This document shows, piece by piece, positions 57,746 through 64,000 of a stretch of 64,000 nt of DNA (position 1 is its first letter; the number at the start of each line of letters is the position of its first letter). Made by a program: the position numbers and the translations under genes. Origin of the DNA: Brevibacillus laterosporus DSM 25 (lineage in GTDB: Bacteria; Bacillota; Bacilli; Brevibacillales; Brevibacillaceae); assembly GCF_002706795.1 (NCBI RefSeq), contig NZ_CP017705.1, forward strand, positions 4,811,501 through 4,875,500, in the 5' to 3' direction. Below the pieces are notes generated by a model, which ran no database searches, was not told where the DNA came from, and was given only the letters and a program-made list of their open reading frames with translations.

Positions 57746-58707
57746 AAGAGTTATTACTTGATGTACAACATTTAAAAAAATATTTTCCTTTAGCCGACGG
57801 TTCCTTTCCATCTAGTAAAGGGCAAATAAAAGCAGTTGATGACCTCTCCTTTTCGATCAGAAAGGGGGAAGCATTCGGGCTGGTCGGAGAATCGGGAAGT
57901 GGAAAAAGCACGGCGGGACGAACGATTCTGCGAATGCTCGAGAAGACTTCAGGAGATGTCTACTATAATGGCATTGATCTATCTACCCTCTCACCTAAAG
58001 AGCTAAGAAAGATGCGCCCTGCGATGCAATTTATTTTTCAGGACCCATACAGCTCACTTAATCCTCGTATTCGGATTGGAGATGCAATCGGAGAAGCGCT
58101 GCTTGATCATGGATTGGTAGCCAAGCGCAACCTACGTGAACGTGTACAACAAGTAATGGACTTGTGCGGTCTTGCCCCTTATCACTATGACCGATTTCCT
58201 CATGAGTTTTCTGGTGGTCAACGACAACGCATTGGCATTGCTCGCGCGATTATTTTACAGCCTGATTTTATCGTTGCGGATGAGCCTGTATCAGCACTCG
58301 ACGTTTCCATCCAGGCGCAAATTATCAATTTATTTCAGGATTTACAGGAAAAGCACTCACTTACCTATCTATTTATTTCGCATGATTTAAGCGTGGTGGA
58401 ACACCTTTGTACAACGATTGGGGTGATGTACTTAGGCTCCTTTATGGAAGTGGCCCCGCGCGACGAATTATTTGCACATCCCCAACATCCCTATACTCAA
58501 GCACTTCTATCGGCTGTGCCTGTTCCAAATCCCACAGTCAGACGAGAGAGAATCGTGTTGCAAGGTGAAATTCCCAGTCCAGCAAATCCGCCATCCGGGT
58601 GCAAATTTCATACAAGATGCCCATATGCAACCTCATTGTGCTCCGAGCAAGCGCCCCTTTATCGGGAAATTGGAACCAATCATTATGTCGCGTGCCATTT
58701 CGTGTAA
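57742..58707 (+). CDS. Peptide ABC transporter ATPase 2 (OppF/DppF family)
   Basis: 321 residues. Walker A GESGSGKSTAGRTIL, Q-loop FQDPYSSLNPRIRIGDAI, signature FSGGQRQRIGIARAI, Walker B FIVADEPVSALD and ISHDLSVVEHL are intact. The C-terminal oligopeptide-transporter extension has CKFHTRCPYATSLC. It pairs with the previous ATPase as a heterodimer. Last gene of the operon; a strong terminator follows at 58901. Confidence 0.93.
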   Translation: MKELLLDVQHLKKYFPLADGSFPSSKGQIKAVDDLSFSIRKGEAFGLVGESGSGKSTAGRTILRMLEKTSGDVYYNGIDLSTLSPKELRKMRPAMQFIFQDPYSSLNPRIRIGDAIGEALLDHGLVAKRNLRERVQQVMDLCGLAPYHYDRFPHEFSGGQRQRIGIARAIILQPDFIVADEPVSALDVSIQAQIINLFQDLQEKHSLTYLFISHDLSVVEHLCTTIGVMYLGSFMEVAPRDELFAHPQHPYTQALLSAVPVPNPTVRRERIVLQGEIPSPANPPSGCKFHTRCPYATSLCSEQAPLYREIGTNHYVACHFV

Positions 58708-58752
58708 TAGCAATAATCACCAAAAGGTGCTATCTAGTTAACCAAAGCGAAA

Positions 58753-58789
58753 GCAGGCCTGATTTGAAAGGAGGTGACATCAGGCCTGC
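58753..58789. repeat. Perfect 11-bp inverted repeat with a ribosome-binding-site sequence in its loop
   Basis: GCAGGCCTGAT (58753-58763) and ATCAGGCCTGC (58779-58789) flank the 15-base loop TTGAAAGGAGGTGAC. The loop is an almost ideal Shine-Dalgarno sequence. The frame that follows (GGDIRPAGVSAAYGISYISF and onward to 58868) is protein-like but has no good start. Confidence 0.5.
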
Positions 58790-58900
58790 TGGCGTAAGCG
58801 CAGCTTATGGTATTTCGTACATTAGTTTCAAGAGCGCAGGATTTTTTCCAGCCATTGTCCAAGCCTAAAATAGTGGTCGAAATTATATATTACTCAACGT

Positions 58901-58949
58901 AACGAAATCCGCCGTTCGATGTGGTTGGCGGATTTCGTTGGGAGTTTTT
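58901..58949 (+). terminator. Strong terminator after the peptide importer operon
   Basis: AACGAAATCCGCC (58901-58913) and GGCGGATTTCGTT (58927-58939) form a perfect 13-bp stem, followed by GGGAGTTTTT. Confidence 0.9.
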
Positions 58950-59463
58950 CCGCTCACTAGAACCATAACTCATGCAGAAGTGTTATTCCGTTACCCTTTG
59001 AGTTGTTGACCTCTACCAATACTTGTGCTTCGTATGCATCTGTCAGTGAAATCACAGTCAGAATCAAAACTCGTGACTGTACATGTTCGCTGTCAAGATT
59101 TTAAAACTCTTTTCCTCATTACTAATTTCTCTTGCTTTCTCCTGCCAATGCTACCCCTCCTCTGATAATTGCAGGGTCGTGCATCATCATATCCACTTCA
59201 TATACAGAGATATTAAAGACTGACTATATCCACGAAAATCTTGAAATATAACGAATACGGAATGAAAGTAAGGGTCTACAATAAGTCGCTAACCTGTCCA
59301 ACAAGCGTATAATCTATTGTTGCCGGTCCTCACGTCACAGGAATGGACATGGGTGCCTGCTTCGTACAATACTAACGCCGCTTTGTACAATCGATAAAGT
59401 TAAACCTATTCCATACGTTTCTATAAGATTCATTTGCCAATAAGGCTCTTCACAACATTTCCG
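58950..59463 (-). other. Interval with short broken reading frames, no supportable gene
   Basis: About 510 bases. On the minus strand two short frames look coding-like but lack starts or are closed by stops: one ending VNNSKGNGITLLHELWF and one reading VYEVDMMMHDPAIIRGGVAL. I recognise neither family. They may be remnants. Confidence 0.35.
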
Positions 59464-60066
59464 TTAGCTTCTTTTTCTTACTACAAGTTGAATGACATGG
59501 GCTAAACCGGTATGCGCCTTTCCTTCCACTCGCTCTTGTTCTCCATAGAAGAAATGGATCACCTCAAGACCTTCGCACCAAGTAAGAATTTCTTGTGGTT
59601 CGTAAAGCATAGTAAGATCTGTGGGTCCACCTGTACCATAATGTAATTGGTCTTTGGAGTACACCTCAAGCATAATAATCCCTTCAGGCTTTATAGCATT
59701 TTTCATTTTATTAAAAATCATTTTCTGATCATCCCTATGAAAATGTCCAAATACCATTATTGCCGCATCATATTCCTCGTTTGATACGTTATCTACCAAT
59801 AGGTCTTTTTTTTTGGTATGCACATCAACGGCGTACTTCTGAGCTAGTTTTTTCGTTTTTTGTAGACCACTCTCAGCATAGTCAATTGCTGTCACTTCAT
59901 GATCTCTTTTTGCTAAAAAAACAGCATTCCTACCTTCCCCCTCTGCAAATGCTATAACTTTTTGACATTTTTCTAATCGAAAGGCTTGTTGTTGAATAAA
60001 TACGTTAGGTTCTTCCCCATACATATATTCCTCCGAATTAAAACGCTCATGCCATATATTTTCCAT
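59464..60066 (-). CDS. Class I SAM-dependent methyltransferase (TehB-like)
   Basis: 200 residues. The Rossmann methyltransferase fold is visible: glycine-rich motif I KVIAFAEGEGRNAVFLAKRD (near residue 32-50), acidic motif TAIDYAESGLQKTKKLAQKY, and AAIMVFGHFHRDDQ (near 105). The order and the length match TehB-type or small-molecule methyltransferases; the acceptor is unknown. I start at ATG 60066, nine bases after AGGAGG, rather than the earlier in-frame TTG. It stands alone. Confidence 0.82.
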   Translation of the reverse strand: MENIWHERFNSEEYMYGEEPNVFIQQQAFRLEKCQKVIAFAEGEGRNAVFLAKRDHEVTAIDYAESGLQKTKKLAQKYAVDVHTKKKDLLVDNVSNEEYDAAIMVFGHFHRDDQKMIFNKMKNAIKPEGIIMLEVYSKDQLHYGTGGPTDLTMLYEPQEILTWCEGLEVIHFFYGEQERVEGKAHTGLAHVIQLVVRKRS

Positions 60067-60291
60067 ACTCACTAGCCTCCTGTAATTCATTTATGCTTTC
60101 ACTAAACTTATCTATTTCCTTACAACTTCTGTTAAAGAATTCATTCAATCAATTCCTGCATGGGATGATCGGTTTTCAATCATTGTCCCTCAAATCCAGA
60201 TATTAAAGACATTTTATATCTGTAATAAAACAAAAAAAGCTATTTATACACAGCGAACCGTACACCTCCTTTCAACATAAAGTGGCTCGTC

Positions 60292-60696
60292 TTACATTTG
60301 TGTTTGCTTTTGCTTTTGGGCCAAATCCGCTAATTTCATTTTTTTGAGATGCGACTCCATCTTCTCTTCCGCTTCCCTCATTACAGCTTGAATCAAGCAT
60401 TCGTCGCCGTGGAGAAAATCGCACTCAAATAAGGAGCTAGTGCCTTCAATCGCGTGGATAATATCCAAAAATGTTATATCGTCTTTTTTGCGGGATAACC
60501 GATAGCCTCCGTTGGCTCCTGAAATCGATTCGATCATACCTGCTTTCACGAGCCTCGTTAAAATTTTGGACAAATAGGTTGGTGAAACACCTTGGGATTC
60601 CGCCAACTGTTGGACGCCTACCGGCTTGACCGGAGAAGCGGCAACCAGCATGAGCATGGTGTGCAGAGCATAATTTGTTGCTTTTGTGAATCTCAT
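60292..60696 (-). CDS. Rrf2-family transcriptional regulator
   Basis: 134 residues. The N-terminal winged helix is typical: MRFTKATNYALHTMLMLVAA, then GVSPTYLSKILTRLVKAGMIE and SGANGGYRLSRKKDDITFLD. Two Cys (CDFLHGDEC) near 92-100 leave open an Fe-S or thiol-sensing role, though the three-Cys pattern of IscR is absent. Family members regulate iron-sulphur, cysteine or nitrosative stress genes. No adjacent target is evident. Confidence 0.87.
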   Translation of the reverse strand: MRFTKATNYALHTMLMLVAASPVKPVGVQQLAESQGVSPTYLSKILTRLVKAGMIESISGANGGYRLSRKKDDITFLDIIHAIEGTSSLFECDFLHGDECLIQAVMREAEEKMESHLKKMKLADLAQKQKQTQM

Positions 60697-60885
60697 GGTT
60701 GCACCTCAATTAAAGATTTATTGTATCTATAATATCCTTGAAATCGCTGATGTGTCAAGTTGTACCCTTTTATAAAAAACTTCCCATTAACTGAGAACCT
60801 TCATTAAAATAATAAAGTTCCAGATTTGCATTTGTAAATGGAACATCGATCGTTGTGAGAGTCATATTGTCTAAAATATAAGGTT

Positions 60886-60925
60886 AAAAATCAAGCTCTC
60901 TCTTCACTGAGAGGGCTTGATTTTC
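60886..60925 (-). terminator. Terminator of the ger operon
   Basis: AAAATCAAGC...GCTTGATTTT with a CTCTC/GAGAG core and TTTTTAACC on the minus strand, about 130 bases after the gerC-type stop. Confidence 0.75.
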
Positions 60926-61057
60926 TTCATTTCATGACTTGCTTTTCCTCATAACTTCACTTAGGGGCTTTTTTCAAATCCGCTCACCCACCCTGTCCAT
61001 AAACGGTGGCAGTTCATTGGCCACGGCAGAGTAATAACGGAACTTTTCCGGCGTTGA

Positions 61058-62176
61058 TTAAGTGACGGACCCCACACCAATGATTTTTACATTTACCTTT
61101 ATATTAACTCTCGCTTTCTGAAAATTGTCCAGCCAGCTCTCCTTCACCTTTTTCCAATGCGGATAGGCGTAGGCCCGTGCATACATGCCGAATCCGGCTG
61201 GATCAAGTTTCGCCTTTTGTAATTTGCGAATCAGGGCGGCAAATTTCTGTTCCAAATTCTCCTCAATCATTTTTTCCAACCCCTCCGGAGATTTCACGAT
61301 TTTGAACGGGAATAATCGCTCTGAAACATAGGCGGTGGAGTGAACATTCACATCAAATATGAAACGGTCCTTTTCATACCGGGCTCGCGTTGTGGTCTCG
61401 ATGCCCTGAAGATTGATGCTAATCTGTTTCGTGTCCACTTTATCAATGTCTTGTCCTGGAGCATTCGGAAGATGTAACGTAAAAGGAAATTCACCCTTTG
61501 TTCTTTTTCTCAATATATAAATCAGCTTGGTTTCATCTGAATCAACTACCATTTTTACGCGAGAAGCTTTATCCAATAACGCAGTGCCGGACAAGACAAG
61601 CTCTGTTTCCTTGCGAAGGGCTGTAATGCTTGGCGTAATGCCATTTTCCTTCAGTTGGCGATGGAACTCCTGTATTGTGGTCTTGGTCGTCTCATTCCGG
61701 AACAGGCCTGTTTCGACGAGATTTGACAAATACAATGGCAAGCGCGGTTTGTTTTTGGGTGTAAAACGAATCAGTTCGTCAATCGGACCATCATAATAGA
61801 CGACACGCGCCGTGACAGTGCTTTTTGTATCCCGATAGAACGGATCGAGTAGCGTTGACCAATTTTTCTGCTTGGCGAGTTTATTTCCGATAACCACGAT
61901 CTGTGTCTTGCCTGCCGTGGTCAAGCCCAGCGACCGTTTATCGAAGCCTTCGCGTGAATGGCGCAATGTTGTCGAATGGACCTCAAACTCTTCTTCTTTA
62001 TCTTTCGCCTCCTTCGAGAAGACCGGACTGGAGATCGCGAACACCAGATTTCCGTCATTATCCAGATCCATTCCGATAAGCAACGACAGAGTCATATTCT
62101 CGATCGTTGTATAGTTGCAGCCAGAAACCGGAAATAATGCGATCAGCAGAATTGCGATTGTGATTATCCGGCGCAT
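61058..62176 (-). CDS. Ger(x)C-family spore germination lipoprotein (C subunit)
   Basis: 372 residues. The signal peptide ends in lipobox FPVSGC with the lipidated Cys near residue 20. LSLLIGMDLD and AFSS-type N-terminal sequence, then KTQIVVIGNKLAKQ, are family features, as is the C-terminal half with the long amphipathic part KMIEENLEQKFAALIRKLQK. GerC-type lipoproteins form the third part of germinant receptors in the spore inner membrane. It overlaps the B gene by one base. The substrate nutrient is unknown. Confidence 0.9.
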   Translation of the reverse strand: MRRIITIAILLIALFPVSGCNYTTIENMTLSLLIGMDLDNDGNLVFAISSPVFSKEAKDKEEEFEVHSTTLRHSREGFDKRSLGLTTAGKTQIVVIGNKLAKQKNWSTLLDPFYRDTKSTVTARVVYYDGPIDELIRFTPKNKPRLPLYLSNLVETGLFRNETTKTTIQEFHRQLKENGITPSITALRKETELVLSGTALLDKASRVKMVVDSDETKLIYILRKRTKGEFPFTLHLPNAPGQDIDKVDTKQISINLQGIETTTRARYEKDRFIFDVNVHSTAYVSERLFPFKIVKSPEGLEKMIEENLEQKFAALIRKLQKAKLDPAGFGMYARAYAYPHWKKVKESWLDNFQKARVNIKVNVKIIGVGSVT

Positions 62177-63279
62177 TAACGACTCGCCTCCTTAGGCGTT
62201 ATCTTCTGGTAAATCTTGATGGATAGATATAGTAGAACAGGCAGGAGATAAGAAACTATCAGGCCGGAATAGCTTGCCCACTGATTCCAGCGTAACGATT
62301 CAAACCAGGAAGGCTTCAGCCACGAGGCAAACAAGATTGTACTGATGCAGATTACGAGCACATACGGGCCATGGCTCTTTGTACCGAACAGGCTTGCTCC
62401 GCTGACAGAGGCGCCATATATAAATGGAATCAGTGAGGTGGAGATGACAAATAGATACATAGCCAGGAAAATGATGTCGAACCTTTCCAGAAAGCGGAAT
62501 TCGATGAGCTTCAGCAAGTTCAAAACCGGTTGATTGTAATCAAAAATCTCGTCCGGACTGAAAAAAATAAAGCAGACGAGCGTGCTGAACACATAAATAA
62601 GCATAGTCAACGTATTGCCCAGCACGATACCGTGGACTGCCAGATCTTTGCGGCGCAGGTACGGATAGATGATAAATAAAATTTCAAATCCGAGATAAGC
62701 TTTCGTCGTTGTCGGCATCGCCTGCAGGATGGGACTCCAGCCTTCTTTGAAAACCGGAAGCAGATGAATTAAATAGCCTTCACGCAATGGTATTAGCAGC
62801 ACTGGAGCCATCCATAAGGTCAAGAAGAACACAATCTCACAATATCTAGCGATAGCAAGAATATGCTTCCTCGCTGTAATATAGGCGGGAATAACGACCA
62901 ACAGCAAAATAAACGGAATAGGCGTCATAGTCAGGAACCATGCCTTTGTATACAACATGGTGGAGATGAATGTGGACCATGCCGAAAATGCAAAATGCAA
63001 CGCAATCAACGCAATAATGAACTTGCTGATAGCTTTACCAAAGAGCCGCCCCAACAATTCAAAAAAGGTATCTTCCGGGTATTGCCGCATTACAACAACC
63101 ATAATTACGCTGAAAACCAGATTAACCAGCCACGACAGCACCAGCGCAATCCAGCCGTCGGTCGAGGCTATCTCCGCAAGCTGACGTGGAAGGGACAAGA
63201 CGCTGGTCGCCACTTGAATGCCGTGAATCAGCAAGGTGTACTGCATAAAACTGATGGAGTATATGCGGTTTCCATTCAA
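62176..63279 (-). CDS. GerAB/GRKB-type spore germination permease (B subunit)
   Basis: 367 residues, about ten membrane helices. It resembles amino-acid permeases of the APC superfamily and the GerAB subunit, which binds the germinant. Typical stretches are GIQVATSVLSLPRQLAEIAS (near residue 20) and WIALVLSWLVNLVFSVIMVV (near 45). It overlaps the A gene by four bases and the C gene by one, so the three are coupled in one operon. Confidence 0.92.
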   Translation of the reverse strand: MNGNRIYSISFMQYTLLIHGIQVATSVLSLPRQLAEIASTDGWIALVLSWLVNLVFSVIMVVVMRQYPEDTFFELLGRLFGKAISKFIIALIALHFAFSAWSTFISTMLYTKAWFLTMTPIPFILLLVVIPAYITARKHILAIARYCEIVFFLTLWMAPVLLIPLREGYLIHLLPVFKEGWSPILQAMPTTTKAYLGFEILFIIYPYLRRKDLAVHGIVLGNTLTMLIYVFSTLVCFIFFSPDEIFDYNQPVLNLLKLIEFRFLERFDIIFLAMYLFVISTSLIPFIYGASVSGASLFGTKSHGPYVLVICISTILFASWLKPSWFESLRWNQWASYSGLIVSYLLPVLLYLSIKIYQKITPKEASR

Positions 63280-64000
63280 GATGAACTGTCTCCTTCCGGT
63301 TTATTATCCCCTTGCCGCTGTAACTGTTGAGGATGCGTTCCAGCAGGACGCGTCTTCATCAACCAGAGTGGGAAGCGTATGAACGTATCCTTCAGATCGG
63401 CAAAACGGATAGGAGCTAACGGGGTACCGTAGGAGACACCGAGTGATGTCAGCGAAGTCAAATGAGAGACGAGGAGCATGCCACCGCATACGATGCCAAT
63501 AAAACCATATAGAAAGGCAATCAGCATCATCGGAAAGCGCAGGAAGCGAATCGCAGTTCCCATATCGTAATTAGGCATGATGAAGGATGCGATTGCCGTA
63601 GAGGCAACGACGATAACCATGATATTGCTGACAATTCCCGCTTGGACGGCGGTCTGCCCGATAATAATACCCCCAACGAGTCCGACAGTTTGTCCGATCG
63701 GGGCCGGTAGCCGGATTCCCGCCTCCCTCATCATCTCCAATGTTACTTCCATAATGATAGCCTCCAGAAACGGATGGAACGGAACCCTTTCCCTTGATTC
63801 TGCGACGGATAGGATTAACTGAATGGGAATGACCTCGTAATTGAACGTAATGAAAGAAATGTAGATCGCTGGCAAAAACAGAGCAATAAAAAAAGCAAAG
63901 AAACGTAGCAAGCGGATGAAGGAAGCATAGATCCAGCGCATGCTGTAATCATCCACGCTTTGAAAGAACGAGACGAACGACACCGGCCCGACAAGCACAC
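63276..64000 (-). CDS. GerA-family germinant receptor A subunit (C-terminal part, partial)
   Basis: About 241 residues at the right edge; the rest lies outside. Membrane helices alternate with the family motif SRERVPFHPFLEAIIMEVTL, then MMREAGIRLPAPIGQTVGLV and GGIIIGQTAVQAGIVSNIMV, characteristic of GerAA/GerKA. The tail is Gln- and Ser-rich (QQLQRQGDNKPEGDSSS). With the next two genes it makes the receptor complex that triggers germination. Confidence 0.95.
   Translation of the reverse strand, partial: VLVGPVSFVSFFQSVDDYSMRWIYASFIRLLRFFAFFIALFLPAIYISFITFNYEVIPIQLILSVAESRERVPFHPFLEAIIMEVTLEMMREAGIRLPAPIGQTVGLVGGIIIGQTAVQAGIVSNIMVIVVASTAIASFIMPNYDMGTAIRFLRFPMMLIAFLYGFIGIVCGGMLLVSHLTSLTSLGVSYGTPLAPIRFADLKDTFIRFPLWLMKTRPAGTHPQQLQRQGDNKPEGDSSS

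Noticed and set aside
1-64000. tRNA, rRNA, CRISPR arrays and intact insertion sequences
   Set aside because: I looked for cloverleaf patterns, repeat-spacer periodicity and transposase motifs and saw none.

Overview
The window looks like a low-to-moderate GC, spore-forming Bacillales genome, most likely a Brevibacillus of the B. laterosporus / B. brevis group. The evidence is three nonribosomal peptide synthetase (NRPS) genes with the size, order and domain layout of tycA-tycB-tycC, a cotJABC spore-coat operon, a ger germinant-receptor operon, and strong AGGAGG-type ribosome binding sites with ATG, GTG and occasional TTG starts. The genus assignment is inference.

Layout. 1-18.5 kb (minus strand): a tyrocidine/loloatin-type decapeptide assembly line. 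It has an A-T-E loading module (tycA), a three-module C-A-T x3 + E synthetase (tycB) and the first 1.4 modules of tycC, which runs off the left edge. Pocket residues read as aromatic (DASTIAAIC, an unusual Trp-to-Ser change), Pro, Phe, Phe-like (DAWTIAGIC) and Asn. 19-30 kb: housekeeping and accessory genes, namely a medium-chain oxidoreductase with a divergent TetR gene, a TetR-CYP102 pair whose CYP102 has lost its NADPH domain, an ArsR/SRPBCC pair with a readable promoter and tandem operators, a P1-family peptidase, a DinB protein, a WYL regulator, and a short graveyard of broken genes.

31.5-42.8 kb (minus strand): the most striking region. It is a tightly packed eight-gene operon: HMG-CoA reductase, UbiA prenyltransferase, PEP-synthase/rifampin-phosphotransferase-like dikinase, BtaA-like DUF3419 protein, phytol/dolichol-kinase-like membrane protein, GNAT-like protein, OleC-like adenylate-forming ligase and cytochrome P450. 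I do not recognise it as a described pathway. The parts suggest a dedicated route to a prenylated or isoprenoid-derived lipid.

43.8-58.9 kb: a Fur-box-preceded pair of siderophore permease genes (one frameshifted in a run of eight C), an ABC exporter, metE under a cobalamin riboswitch with a clear terminator, cotJABC, and a five-gene oligopeptide ABC importer ending in a strong terminator. 59.4-64 kb: a methyltransferase, an Rrf2 regulator and a gerA-gerB-gerC type operon (minus strand; the A gene runs off the right edge). The ger genes look more GC-rich than the NRPS genes. No tRNA, rRNA, CRISPR array or intact insertion sequence was seen.
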